Shown here in pieces: positions 9,833 through 18,813 of a stretch of DNA of 36,945 nucleotides. The notes beneath the pieces are model-generated. The model did not search any database, was not told where the DNA came from, and was given only the letters and a program-made list of their open reading frames with translations. Made by a program: the position numbers and the translations under genes. Position 1 is the stretch's first letter. The number at the start of each line of letters is the position of its first letter. Source of the stretch: a virus; IMG/VR virus record IMGVR_UViG_3300030085_001194, positions 1-36,945 of that record, one strand, 5' to 3'.

Positions 9833-10852
9833 ATGGCACCGCAGAGTTACTATTTAGGAGGAAAGATACGGGCAATCGATTACAACGGTTTCGCAGATGA
9901 TATCAATGATATCGTTGGAATTGGTGCTGATGACTCAGGATATGGTCAACCCCAACTAGTAATTCCAAATGTTGCCTCTGGCGTGAAAATAAATGCTAAC
10001 CATATGCAGTTACTCCTAACTGCATTGAAGTTTGCAGGAAGACATCAAGGGACTACTATACTATCACCACTTGATACTAGTAGTCCTCTTTATCCTACTC
10101 CAGGTAATCTTATCGAACTGGTTCCAAATTTGACAACAGATATCACCAATGTCCGTTCGAATAAGTTAAACTACGATATTGCAATGATGGATATTCAAAC
10201 AAATGTAATATCTTCATCAAAAACATATTTAATACCAGGAAATACTACACCAGAATATGTATGGGATAACATAGTCACATACGAAGTTTCTGCTATATTT
10301 CTTGACGAAGATACTAGAAGACATTATTTCAATACAGGCGGAGAGATAAGACTTGATACTAGTTTCACAGCCAGTGGCACAGATTTACAAAGTCTTGATT
10401 GGCAAGTTCTATTTTCAGACGTAGGAATGGTAAAATTAGGACACAACGTAACAACTGTTACAGGCAATACTGGTACACCAGACCCCGAAGGCAATGGTAT
10501 CACAGGAGGCTTTAAAAGTCTCACAAATACATATAAACGTATATACCATAAACAAGGCGGTACAAGCGGCGGTAATTCAAATCAATACTATGGTTCTAAC
10601 AGATATGAAATATATGCTAGATTAAATGGTACAAATGCGATTGATTTCCAGCTTAAATTAATAGATAATCACGTAGCAGACCAAGGTGAATGGGGCGGTT
10701 ATGCTTGGTACGGTCAAGATTATGTAGCAGGAACACTAACTGCACAAGTAGATTTGTTCTTTGCAAATGACCCAGATCCCTCAGGATTGGGTGTAAAACA
10801 CATTCCAAGTGGCTCAAAAGGTCCAACTTTTGTTGCAATTTCTGAACTTTAA
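9833..10852 (+). CDS. Virion structural protein, paralogue B of a pair, 339 aa
   Basis: The start at 9833 follows AGAGGA by about nine bases. Residues 10-75 contain GKIRAIDYNGFADDIN, a GYGQPQ phrase and INANHMQLLLTAL, which align with the GYNQ/LIDDAYQDSLFSAA part of the preceding gene. Residues 165-205 carry FNTGGEIRLDTS, SLDWQVLFSDVG and VKLG, again matching the neighbour. The C-terminal region (NHVADQGEWGGYAWYGQDYV) corresponds to AHVATSGSG...GPWSWTGHDQV in paralogue A. No signal peptide or membrane segment is present. It is the last of the structural block; a sigma70-like promoter lies just after its stop. I am confident in the relationship between the two genes and fairly confident in the virion role. 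Confidence 0.65.
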   Translation: MAPQSYYLGGKIRAIDYNGFADDINDIVGIGADDSGYGQPQLVIPNVASGVKINANHMQLLLTALKFAGRHQGTTILSPLDTSSPLYPTPGNLIELVPNLTTDITNVRSNKLNYDIAMMDIQTNVISSSKTYLIPGNTTPEYVWDNIVTYEVSAIFLDEDTRRHYFNTGGEIRLDTSFTASGTDLQSLDWQVLFSDVGMVKLGHNVTTVTGNTGTPDPEGNGITGGFKSLTNTYKRIYHKQGGTSGGNSNQYYGSNRYEIYARLNGTNAIDFQLKLIDNHVADQGEWGGYAWYGQDYVAGTLTAQVDLFFANDPDPSGLGVKHIPSGSKGPTFVAISEL

Positions 10853-10855
10853 CTA

Positions 10856-10884
10856 TTGACATTTGTTGATTTTTCCTGTATTAT
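10856..10884 (+). promoter_or_regulatory. Sigma70-like promoter ahead of the glycosyltransferase/radical SAM cluster
   Basis: TTGACA at 10856-10861, a 17-base spacer, then TATTAT at 10879-10884. It overlaps the end of the structural block and lies 24 bases before the 10909 ATG, whose AAGGAG (10896-10901) is a good ribosome binding site. A perfect -35 hexamer, ideal spacing and correct position make this a strong candidate for driving the long gene run downstream. Confidence 0.7.
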
Positions 10885-10908
10885 TAAAAGAATACAAGGA
10901 GTAAAACC

Positions 10909-11286
10909 ATGTCTAACGATATTACACCTTCTCAGGAACAACTTGAAAGGCTAGAAAAAGCATTAGATTTTTCTAATACAATGCAGACTTTTAATCTGAA
11001 TAAGAATAATTTAAAAGTCAAAACACAAAACCTTCTTAACTATAGCACAAATGGTGGTACATTTAATGTTAGTCAATCATTGATTGGCTTTACACATATG
11101 ATTGTTTCATCAGGAAAAAAAGAAGCTATTATTATGGATAAGAATGATATACCAATTAAGATTGAAGATACTAAAAAGTTTTTAGAAGATATTTCTAGTT
11201 TATACTTTGAAGCAATAAATGAATATTACAATGATTATCAGAAACTAAAAAGTTCTAGAAAGATTGAAAAGGTACTAGAGATATAA
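10909..11286 (+). CDS. Unrecognised small acidic-helical phage protein, 125 aa
   Basis: First gene after the sigma70-like promoter, with AAGGAG at 10896-10901. The sequence is charged and mostly helical at both ends (SQEQLERLEKALDF near the start; FLEDISSLYFEAINEYYNDY and KLKSSRKIEKVLEI at residues 88-125). A more beta-like centre (GGTFNVSQSLIGFTHMIVSSG, split here as GGTFNVSQS and LIGFTHMIVSSG) lies at about 48-70. No membrane segment or known motif is visible. Its stop overlaps the next start by one base, so it is co-expressed with the glycosyltransferases. I do not recognise it; a chaperone or adaptor role is possible but unsupported. Confidence 0.6.
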   Translation: MSNDITPSQEQLERLEKALDFSNTMQTFNLNKNNLKVKTQNLLNYSTNGGTFNVSQSLIGFTHMIVSSGKKEAIIMDKNDIPIKIEDTKKFLEDISSLYFEAINEYYNDYQKLKSSRKIEKVLEI

Positions 11287-12167
11287 TGAGCAAAGGAATT
11301 ATAATCTTTGCTACAAACAATGGGTTGATAGACTATATTAAAATTGCATGTGCTAGTGCAGGCTTTATTAGAAAAAACTTATCAAAATTTGATGAAATTT
11401 GTTTAATAACAGATGAAAAATCTATCGATGATAAAGAAACCCATAAACTAGTTGAGAAATATTTCGATAGAATTATATTTCAAGATCCAGGAAGCAAAGA
11501 AGAAAATATTAGATTGTTTAGAGACGGAAGTACAGGTGAATCTGCCTATGCTCCATTTGTAAACAAATCAAGAGGAGGTGTGTACGACATATCTCCTTAT
11601 GATGAGAATTTGGTTATAGATTGTGATTACTTTGTTATGAGTAACACACTTGACCAAGTGTGGGGTAGTGAAAACGACTTCATGATTAATTGTCAATATA
11701 GGGACGTTGCAGGTAGACATGGTGGTAACGTTTCCTATATTGATGATTTTTCAATACCAATGTATTGGGCTACTGTTTTCTATTTTAGAAAATCAGAATA
11801 TACAGAGAATTTGTTTTCATTAATAGAACACATTAAAAACAACTACAAGTATTATTATTTCTTATACAACTGCGGTGGAACATTATATAGAAACGATTTT
11901 GCTTTTTCTATGGCTATACATATAATCAACGGCTGTGTAGACTCTACTGCACCGCAACTTCCAATAGATTACTTAAATAATAGTTTCGATTTAGATGATG
12001 TTTTCAGAGTAAACAATAGCAGAGATATTATTATGTATTGTGCAAAAGCAGATAAAACAACCGAACATCTATTAGCTAGATTTAATAATACAGATATTCA
12101 TATCATGAATAAAAAATCAGTTGAAAGAAATATAGACGAGTTCTTAAATTGTGGGAGTGTAAGATGA
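11286..12167 (+). CDS. GT-A-like glycosyltransferase, paralogue 1, 293 aa
   Basis: The N-terminus is a Rossmann-like strand-turn (KGIIIFATNNGLIDY) followed by a helix and a second strand (DEICLITDE). A DxD-type motif, DCD at residues 112-114 inside NLVIDCDYFVMS, is where GT-A enzymes hold the metal and the sugar nucleotide. A later PMYWATVFYFRKSE segment and the C-terminal HIMNK region fit the acceptor side of GT8-like enzymes. The next gene starts the same way (MSKG.I..A.NN...DY.K.A), so the two are paralogues. The donor and acceptor cannot be read from sequence. The start overlaps the previous stop by one base. An alternative is a degenerate GT-A fold without activity, but the intact DxD argues against that. 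Confidence 0.65.
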   Translation: MSKGIIIFATNNGLIDYIKIACASAGFIRKNLSKFDEICLITDEKSIDDKETHKLVEKYFDRIIFQDPGSKEENIRLFRDGSTGESAYAPFVNKSRGGVYDISPYDENLVIDCDYFVMSNTLDQVWGSENDFMINCQYRDVAGRHGGNVSYIDDFSIPMYWATVFYFRKSEYTENLFSLIEHIKNNYKYYYFLYNCGGTLYRNDFAFSMAIHIINGCVDSTAPQLPIDYLNNSFDLDDVFRVNNSRDIIMYCAKADKTTEHLLARFNNTDIHIMNKKSVERNIDEFLNCGSVR

Positions 12168-13024
12168 GTAAAGGTTATATAGCTATTGCACAAAACAATG
12201 AAGAACACGATTATTTAAAGTTAGCATATGCTATGGCTTTAAGTATAAAAGCATCACAACAAGAAAATAAAATTTGTATTTGCGTAGATGAAAACACTAA
12301 AAGTAAAATCACAGATAAACATCGTGAAGTATTTGACCATATTGTTGACATACCATGGAATGATGATGCAGGAACTGATAAATGGAAAATACATAATAAA
12401 TGGAAATATGCACATATGTCTCCGTTTAAAGAAAGTATTATCTTAGATACAGATATGGTGTTTACTCATTCTGTAGACCATTGGTGGGATTATCTATCGA
12501 AAAAAGATTTATGGGTATGCACAAATGTTAAAACATTTAGAAATGAAAACGTTGTAGATGATTACTACAGAAAAAAGTTTACACAACTAGAATTACCAAA
12601 TGCGTACAGTAACTTCACATACTTTAAAGAGTCTTCAACTACTTACGAATTCTTTCGTATGGTAGAAATTATTATGACACACTGGAACGTATATTATGAT
12701 AAGTTTATGAGAGGCATAGGTCAAAACTGGATGAGTGCAGATTTGGCATTTGCTTTAGCTATAAGATTACTAGACCTTGAAGATGAAGTATGTGAATATA
12801 ATATTAAAGATGTTCCTACATTTGTACATATGAAAAGTTATATTCAGAATATACCACAAACTAAAATATCAAATGATTGGACTCAAAGTTTAACAAGCCA
12901 CTTATCTGATGATTTAAAAGTTAGAGTAGCAAATTATGAACAGTCTCTTCCTTTTCATTATGTAGAAAAGAGTTGGATGACTGATGAAAAAATAAAACAA
13001 TATGAAAGTGCATTGGATATATGA
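12164..13024 (+). CDS. GT-A-like glycosyltransferase, paralogue 2, 286 aa
   Basis: I chose the ATG at 12164 over the one 15 bases earlier. It has GGGAG seven bases upstream and forms an ATGA overlap with the preceding stop. The N-terminal strand (GYIAIAQNN) and helix match paralogue 1. The DxD motif is DTD at residues 95-97 in IILDTDMVFTHSVDHWW, a good metal/sugar-nucleotide site. Residues around 195-215 (GQNWMSADLAFALAIRLL) match the NDFAFSMAIHII segment of the neighbour. The protein is soluble, with no signal peptide. It probably transfers a sugar from a nucleotide sugar to an unknown acceptor, together with the other transferases of the run. Confidence 0.65.
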   Translation: MSKGYIAIAQNNEEHDYLKLAYAMALSIKASQQENKICICVDENTKSKITDKHREVFDHIVDIPWNDDAGTDKWKIHNKWKYAHMSPFKESIILDTDMVFTHSVDHWWDYLSKKDLWVCTNVKTFRNENVVDDYYRKKFTQLELPNAYSNFTYFKESSTTYEFFRMVEIIMTHWNVYYDKFMRGIGQNWMSADLAFALAIRLLDLEDEVCEYNIKDVPTFVHMKSYIQNIPQTKISNDWTQSLTSHLSDDLKVRVANYEQSLPFHYVEKSWMTDEKIKQYESALDI

Positions 13025-13599
13025 ATATAACTAGTATTGAAAAACGAGAGAGTGCAAGAGTAATAAGTTTCGATGATAATGGCAAAATATTAGCCATATC
13101 TTCTACTGAACCAGAAGATGAAAATACATTGTTTGCATACTTTGATGTTTCTGACGTTACTAAATTTATGACTGGTGAAGAAAAATTATCAGATTTTTTA
13201 ATCAGCAAAACTAAGGACGTATTTACATATGAATTAGTTAAAACAAGAGTACATCTTCAAAAACGTTCTAAAGAAAGTCAACTACATAAAATTTCACATA
13301 TTAAAAATTCAGATATTGAAATAACTTATGATGGTAAAGAATTAACGTTTATACCAAGCAATGTACTAATGAAAGCATCAAAAGTTAATAGTTCACAAGA
13401 TGTAACTGTTGGAGGGAAATATAGCCATCCATTTTTTATAACATTTGATAGCAAACCAGAGCATTTAATAGAAACTATACAAATACCTTTTGCTAAATTG
13501 CTTTCAGGTCCAGTTTCTATTAAATTCGAATATAATAAATACAGTATAAGTTTATACACCCAGAAGTTTCTGGAAAAATATTCATTCAGGAGATTATAA
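13021..13599 (+). CDS. Unrecognised protein in the glycosyltransferase/radical SAM run, 192 aa
   Basis: The start forms an ATGA overlap with the gene before, and its stop overlaps the next ATG by one base, so it is expressed as part of the run. The N-terminal half looks like a small alpha/beta domain (ARVISFDDNGKILAI, then DVSDVTKFMTGEEKLSDFL). The C-terminal half is beta-rich, with DIEITYDGKELTFIP, KYSHPFFITFDSKP and PVSIKFEYNKYSISLY at about residues 100-185, which could be a carbohydrate-binding or jelly-roll-like domain; this is only an impression. It has no cysteine cluster, DxD or signal peptide. I do not recognise it. Confidence 0.6.
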   Translation: MNITSIEKRESARVISFDDNGKILAISSTEPEDENTLFAYFDVSDVTKFMTGEEKLSDFLISKTKDVFTYELVKTRVHLQKRSKESQLHKISHIKNSDIEITYDGKELTFIPSNVLMKASKVNSSQDVTVGGKYSHPFFITFDSKPEHLIETIQIPFAKLLSGPVSIKFEYNKYSISLYTQKFLEKYSFRRL

Positions 13600-14573
13600 T
13601 GAAACTTGAAATTGGCGAACTAGATGTATTCTATTTAAGCTATGACGAACCCAATAAAGAAGAACATTGGGCTGATATTATCAGTAAGTTTCCTTTTGCT
13701 AAACGTGTTGACGGAGTGAAAGGATTCGATAATGCACATAAAGAATGTGCAAAACAAAGTGACACCGATAGATTTATTACTATCGATGGAGACAATATTG
13801 TTGAAGAAAACTTCTTTGATATTGAACTAACGTTCCCAGATGGCACAGATTTAGCAAACTCTGTTATATCTTGGAGTGCAAAAAATATGACTAACGGTTT
13901 AGTATACGGTAACGGTGGTATTAAATGCTGGCCAGTGCAACTTGTATTAGACATGAAGACACACGAAAATGCAGAAGATGAAACAAAGAAAGTAGACTTT
14001 TGTTGGGACTTGAACTATATTCAAATGAACAATATATATTCACGTGTATTTAATTCAGGTTCACCTTTTCAAGCCTTTCGTGCAGGTTATCGTGAAGGTG
14101 TCAAGATGTCACTTGATGAAGGCAAACGAGTACCTATCGAAGATTTTAAAAAACGTATTTGGCCCAAGAACTATGAACGATTGATTACATGGTGTAATAT
14201 TGGTGCTGATGTTGAGAATGGTATATGGGCATGTTATGGTGCTAGACTAGGTTGTTATGATGTAAATCTTAACAAAGATTTCATTCTTGAAAACATTTCA
14301 AGTTATGATTGGTTCAAAGAATATTTTGAGAATACTGTTTTTCCTAAATTCGAAGGCGGTGAAGAAAAATGTTCTAGAACTAAACTAGAATGGAACTATG
14401 AAAAGTTATTTGATGAAACTGTAAATCTTGGTGATATCCTTGATGATAAAATTGGTATGGAATTATGCGACCCTACTCCTGAGGTTGCTAGATTCTTCAA
14501 AAGAGTATATGTGAATCCACCAAGAGTTAATAATCCTTTAGCAACAGAAAAACAAACGGGTTGGGACAAGTAA
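13599..14573 (+). CDS. GT2/GT-A-like glycosyltransferase of marine phage type, 324 aa
   Basis: The N-terminal region (LDVFYLSYDEPNKEEHW, then AKRVDGVKGFDNAHKECA, then DRFITIDGDN at residues 58-66) follows the pattern of GT-A transferases: the DGDN motif ends a strand and would bind the metal ion of a nucleotide sugar. Similar proteins opening with LSYDEPN are common in marine T4-like phages. The C-terminal half is long and contains WPKNYERLITWCNIGADVENG, here seen as WPKNYERLITWC and NIGADVENGIWACYGARLG, which may bind the acceptor. AGGAG near 13587 precedes the start. It directly precedes the first radical SAM gene. Activity as a transferase is inferred from the fold-level motifs only. Confidence 0.6.
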   Translation: MKLEIGELDVFYLSYDEPNKEEHWADIISKFPFAKRVDGVKGFDNAHKECAKQSDTDRFITIDGDNIVEENFFDIELTFPDGTDLANSVISWSAKNMTNGLVYGNGGIKCWPVQLVLDMKTHENAEDETKKVDFCWDLNYIQMNNIYSRVFNSGSPFQAFRAGYREGVKMSLDEGKRVPIEDFKKRIWPKNYERLITWCNIGADVENGIWACYGARLGCYDVNLNKDFILENISSYDWFKEYFENTVFPKFEGGEEKCSRTKLEWNYEKLFDETVNLGDILDDKIGMELCDPTPEVARFFKRVYVNPPRVNNPLATEKQTGWDK

Positions 14574-14578
14574 TTTAA

Positions 14579-16147
14579 ATGTCTAACTATGATGATGATG
14601 CAATAGCAACAAGAGATAAACTTAATGCGTTATCTCCATCAATGTGTATGGCAAAGTGGTTGCAAGTTAGTTTGCATTTGCCACAAGGTCGTACACACAG
14701 TTGCTATCACCCTCCAACGCATCCAATTCCGTTAGACGAACTTAAAAAAGATCCTAATGCTTTGCATAATACTACGTTCAAATTACAAGAACGTAAACAA
14801 ATGAAATGTGGCGACCGTCCTGAAGGTTGCCAATATTGCTGGAACGTTGAAGACGCTCCTGATGCCCCAAAGGGCGGTAGATTGAGTGATAGACATTATC
14901 GCTCAAGTGAATGGTGGGTAAAAGATGCCTGGGATGAAGTCGTTAACAATCCTTGGGACCACAACATCACTCCCAGATATGTTGAGGTGAACTTTAATCA
15001 AGCATGTAATTTTAAATGCAGTTATTGTTCGCCCCACTTATCTACAGCATGGGAAGACGATGTAAAGAAACACGGCGGTTTCCGTTTCAGCAATGGTACA
15101 GGTCACAATGATATAGATTACTTACGTAAGACTGGACTTATGCCATTAGAAGTTTCACGTAAAGACAATCCTTATATCGAAGCATTTTGGAAATGGTTTC
15201 CAATGATATACAAAGACTTGAAAGTTTTTCGTATGACAGGTGGTGAACCATTAATGGATAGCAATACATTTAAAGTGTTTGATTATGTAAATGAAAATCC
15301 AAATCCTTTTTTAGATTTGAGTATTACATCAAACATGTGTCCTCCACAAGACAAGTTATTTGATAAATTTATTGATAAGATAAAAGCATGTGAAGAAATA
15401 CGAGTATGGGAAGATCCAAAAAGATTTAATCCTGATAGTGGTAATTACTGGTATGTTGCTCCTGCATATAAACATTTTAGTTTATATGTTAGTGTTGATG
15501 GTGTAGGTAAACAAGCAGAATATATGCGTGACGGATTAGACTTTGATAAGATGTATGATAATTGTCGTAGAGTATTGCGTGAAACTGATGGTACAGAAAT
15601 TTCTTTTATTAATACGTTTCAACTATTGAGTATACCAAATCTACGTGGTTTTTTACAAATGATATTAGACTTGCGTGAAGAATTTGGATATGAAAATCAA
15701 GAAGATAAAATTATACAACCACCGGATCATAATGGGTTCAAACACCCACCTTTTGTTAGAAAGAAAAGACAAAGAATTTGGTTTGATATTCCTTATCTAC
15801 GATATCCTGATTGGATGACAATACAATTAGCAGACCATGAGTTATTAGATACAATACAAAAGAATATTGACTTTATGAAAGAGAACGTATTAGAGAACGA
15901 TTTATATGGTAGAAAATATACAGGATTCAAGAATTACGAAGTTTTAAAACTTGAACGAGATTTAGCATGGGCCAAACAAGGGCTAAATATGAAAGATGAA
16001 GAATTAAGTACACATCTTATACGTTTCTATGAATATTTTACACAATATGATAAAAGACGTAATTTAAATTTTCTAGAAACGTTTCCAGAAATGAAAGATT
16101 TTTGGAACGAAGCAAAGGAAGAAAAAGAGGCTAGATATGGGTCGTAA
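14579..16147 (+). CDS. Radical SAM protein 1 with N-terminal twitch-like Cys domain, 522 aa
   Basis: The radical SAM motif CNFKCSYC (C143, C147, C150) would bind the [4Fe-4S] cluster that cleaves S-adenosylmethionine. RMTGGEPLM places the GGEP motif that binds the AdoMet amino group at 221-224, and SVDG follows later. Ahead of this domain is a cysteine-rich region: C23 (MCMAKW), C42 (SCYHPP) and C84/C87 (GCQYCW). This matches a four-cysteine twitch domain for an auxiliary Fe-S cluster, placed N-terminally. The SCYHPP and W-rich phrases are shared with the next gene only, making them a subgroup. The start at 14579 has only a weak ribosome binding site. Substrate unknown; relatives modify peptides, cofactors or sugars. 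Confidence 0.85.
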   Translation: MSNYDDDAIATRDKLNALSPSMCMAKWLQVSLHLPQGRTHSCYHPPTHPIPLDELKKDPNALHNTTFKLQERKQMKCGDRPEGCQYCWNVEDAPDAPKGGRLSDRHYRSSEWWVKDAWDEVVNNPWDHNITPRYVEVNFNQACNFKCSYCSPHLSTAWEDDVKKHGGFRFSNGTGHNDIDYLRKTGLMPLEVSRKDNPYIEAFWKWFPMIYKDLKVFRMTGGEPLMDSNTFKVFDYVNENPNPFLDLSITSNMCPPQDKLFDKFIDKIKACEEIRVWEDPKRFNPDSGNYWYVAPAYKHFSLYVSVDGVGKQAEYMRDGLDFDKMYDNCRRVLRETDGTEISFINTFQLLSIPNLRGFLQMILDLREEFGYENQEDKIIQPPDHNGFKHPPFVRKKRQRIWFDIPYLRYPDWMTIQLADHELLDTIQKNIDFMKENVLENDLYGRKYTGFKNYEVLKLERDLAWAKQGLNMKDEELSTHLIRFYEYFTQYDKRRNLNFLETFPEMKDFWNEAKEEKEARYGS

Positions 16148-17693
16148 ACACTGGGAAGGCGAAACACTACACCAATATAAAAAACGTATGATAGATACGG
16201 TTAGTGATTCTTATTGTGCGGCTAAATGGTATAATGCTACTATCTGGTTAGGACATGGTCAAACTGCAAGTTGTCACCACCCACCAGGACATTGGATACC
16301 ACTAGAAGAATTAAAAGATAATCCTACTGCAATTCATAATACAAAGCATAAAAAACTTATGCGTAAGTATATGCAAGAAGGTAAACGTCCAGCTGAATGT
16401 GAATACTGTTGGAAAGTTGAAGATATGGGCAAAGACCACATATCAGATAGAGTTTTTAAAACAGAGATTTTTAAAGATGAAGATATTCATAAGAGTGCAG
16501 AAATGCCATGGGACGATAATGTAAATTTACGTACATTAGAAATTTCATTTGACCGTGCTTGTAATCTCAAATGTTCATACTGTAACCCAGCATTCTCAAC
16601 AGCATGGGTTAAAGATATTAATACATATGGTGCCTATCAAAATATTCAGTCAGATGGACGTGGTCACTTTGTTGATACTGCTCCATGGGCGGCACCTGTA
16701 TCTAAGCAAGAAGAAGACAACCCATATATACAAGCGTTTCATAAATGGTGGGAAAGTGACTTAGCAGATTGTTTAGAAGAAATTAGAATTACTGGCGGTG
16801 AGCCTATTATGCATAGAGGTACTTGGAGGCTATTTGATTGGTTTGAACAAAATCCAGATAGAGGTAGAAATATGCGTTTTGCAATTAATTCAAATTTATC
16901 TCCTGAAAAGCCAAAAGTATTAGACAAACTTATTGAAAAGTCTTGGTTTGTTCCTAACTTTGAAATATACACATCAATGGAAGCAACAAAAGAACAAGCA
17001 GAATATATACGTGATGGATTGAATTATGATTTATGGAAATCAAATATTCATCGTGTATTGAAAGAATCAAATGTAAAAAAGTTACATATGATGATGACTA
17101 TTAACTCATTATGTTTAGTTACAATTACAAACTTTATGGATGAGATGTTAGACCTGAGAGAAGAATATGGACAACGTGCGCCTACAATGACTTTAAATAT
17201 TTTGCGTTTTCCTTCTTTTCAAAGTGCCGCAATATTACCAGAACATATAAAAACTTTTTACAAAGAGAAACTAGAAAGATGGTATCTATCGGATAGACCA
17301 CAAAGAAAACTAACAGAGGGTGAAAAGGCAAGTGTACAAAGATTAATAGATTATCTTGACATTGTAAAAACTCCACATAAGAATACTGCGGAGACTCCAA
17401 AACTATATAATGATTTTAAAGCATTCTTTTCACAATTTGATGTTCGTAGAGGTCACAATTTTAGAGAAGTATTTAAGGGTCCAATTGCAGATTGGTATGA
17501 TACTATAGATGCAAAAACTCCTACACCAGAACAAATCAAATCAAAAACATTTGTTCTTGAAGTAGGTAATAGAGCAGGAGACCCTGCAACTACAGAATCA
17601 TATGAAGGTGGTGATGATGCACACGAAAAAGCAGGTGTCGGTGGTTGGGATACTGATAAAGATGCTTTGGGTGGTGTAATCGTCAATGAATAA
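16137..17693 (+). CDS. Radical SAM protein 2 with N-terminal twitch-like Cys domain, 518 aa
   Basis: Closest sister of radical SAM protein 1. CNLKCSYC (C142, C146, C149) is the cluster motif and RITGGEPIM the AdoMet motif (GGEP 220-223). The N-terminal auxiliary-cluster candidates are C27 (YCAAKW), C46 (SCHHPP), C88 and C91 (CEYCW). Two differences stand out. The usual SxDG-type phrase after the central strands is replaced by TSMEA, and the last 50 or so residues form a Gly/Asp/Glu-rich tail (phrases such as GGDDAHEKAGVGGWDTDKD) not seen in the other six. The start overlaps the previous gene by 11 bases. The tail could be a flexible linker or a partner-binding segment; its role is unknown. 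Confidence 0.85.
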   Translation: MGRKHWEGETLHQYKKRMIDTVSDSYCAAKWYNATIWLGHGQTASCHHPPGHWIPLEELKDNPTAIHNTKHKKLMRKYMQEGKRPAECEYCWKVEDMGKDHISDRVFKTEIFKDEDIHKSAEMPWDDNVNLRTLEISFDRACNLKCSYCNPAFSTAWVKDINTYGAYQNIQSDGRGHFVDTAPWAAPVSKQEEDNPYIQAFHKWWESDLADCLEEIRITGGEPIMHRGTWRLFDWFEQNPDRGRNMRFAINSNLSPEKPKVLDKLIEKSWFVPNFEIYTSMEATKEQAEYIRDGLNYDLWKSNIHRVLKESNVKKLHMMMTINSLCLVTITNFMDEMLDLREEYGQRAPTMTLNILRFPSFQSAAILPEHIKTFYKEKLERWYLSDRPQRKLTEGEKASVQRLIDYLDIVKTPHKNTAETPKLYNDFKAFFSQFDVRRGHNFREVFKGPIADWYDTIDAKTPTPEQIKSKTFVLEVGNRAGDPATTESYEGGDDAHEKAGVGGWDTDKDALGGVIVNE

Positions 17694-18813
17694 CTTTTGT
17701 CCATTAGTAACTAATAATCTTGAACTTACTACAAAGGGTGAAGCAACTCCTTGTTGTATTAGTTCTAAAAGATTTACTATTAATGGAGAAAAAGCAAATG
17801 CACATTATCACACTATAACAGAAATACTTAATGACAGTGATAGAAACTACTGGATTAAAAACTTTGATGAGTATTACGAAACAGATTGTAAGCAATGTTA
17901 CGAAGTTGAAAAAACAGGTGGCGAAAGTAAAAGACAAAGAGAAATAAAACTATGGACAAAGAATTTCAGATATAAAAAGAATTCTTTACAAGCCATAGAT
18001 TTGAAAATGGGGAATACTTGTAATCTTGCTTGTGCAATATGTGGTTCTCATTCTAGTTCTAAATGGGGAAGTATAGATAAATCTTTTGGCATAGAATATA
18101 AGCCATATAATAAATGGCAAGACGAAGATAGATTTTGGGAAGATTTAAATAATCATGTAGAAGATTTGAATCGTGTTGAACTTGCCGGTGGTGAACCATT
18201 CATGATTAAGAAACAAAAGATTTTATTACAGTTCCTTGTTGATAAAGATATCGCAAAAAATATTGAAATAACTTGGTTCACAAATTGCACGATGTGGCCA
18301 AAAGAACTAATAGATTATTTTAAATATTTTAAATTAGTAAGAATTATGTTATCGATTGATAACACAAAAGAACAGTTTGAGTTTCAAAGATATCCTGCTA
18401 AGTGGAATGAAACATATGAAACGTTTAAAAAATTTATGCATCTCAGAGATGAAGGCTTATGTCAAGTAGAGATATCACATAGCGTAAGTGCTTTAAATAT
18501 ATTTCATTTACCTGAGTTTCATCAATGGTGCAATGAACATAATGTAAAAATTTTTAATAATCTTGTTATGCATCCTTTTTGTGTTAAAGATTTACCAGAA
18601 GAATTTAAAATAGTAGTGAAAGAAAAGTTTGATAAACATGATATAGAAGATATACAAATTAATCCAGTTATTGGTAAAGATAACTGGTTAACTAAATTTA
18701 TGGATATGCCAGGAGATGTTAATACATTTAAAACAAGACTTGAATATCCAAAACAAACAAGACCAGGGTTATTTGAGAAAGCATTTCCTGAGTTGATAGG
18801 ATACGTATGTTAG
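17686..18813 (+). CDS. Radical SAM protein 3 with N-terminal twitch-like Cys domain, 375 aa
   Basis: CNLACAIC (C112, C116, C119) is the radical SAM cluster motif, followed by the SHSSSKW phrase shared by several members here. GGEP is at 168-171 and SIDN occurs later. The N-terminal module holds C5 (NFCPL), C23/C24 (TPCC) and C68/C71 (CKQC), the spacing expected for a four-cysteine twitch-like auxiliary cluster site. At 375 residues it is shorter than proteins 1 and 2 and groups with proteins 6 and 7 by length and motif wording. It overlaps the previous gene by eight bases. Enzyme class is secure; the substrate is not deducible. Confidence 0.85.
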   Translation: MNNFCPLVTNNLELTTKGEATPCCISSKRFTINGEKANAHYHTITEILNDSDRNYWIKNFDEYYETDCKQCYEVEKTGGESKRQREIKLWTKNFRYKKNSLQAIDLKMGNTCNLACAICGSHSSSKWGSIDKSFGIEYKPYNKWQDEDRFWEDLNNHVEDLNRVELAGGEPFMIKKQKILLQFLVDKDIAKNIEITWFTNCTMWPKELIDYFKYFKLVRIMLSIDNTKEQFEFQRYPAKWNETYETFKKFMHLRDEGLCQVEISHSVSALNIFHLPEFHQWCNEHNVKIFNNLVMHPFCVKDLPEEFKIVVKEKFDKHDIEDIQINPVIGKDNWLTKFMDMPGDVNTFKTRLEYPKQTRPGLFEKAFPELIGYVC

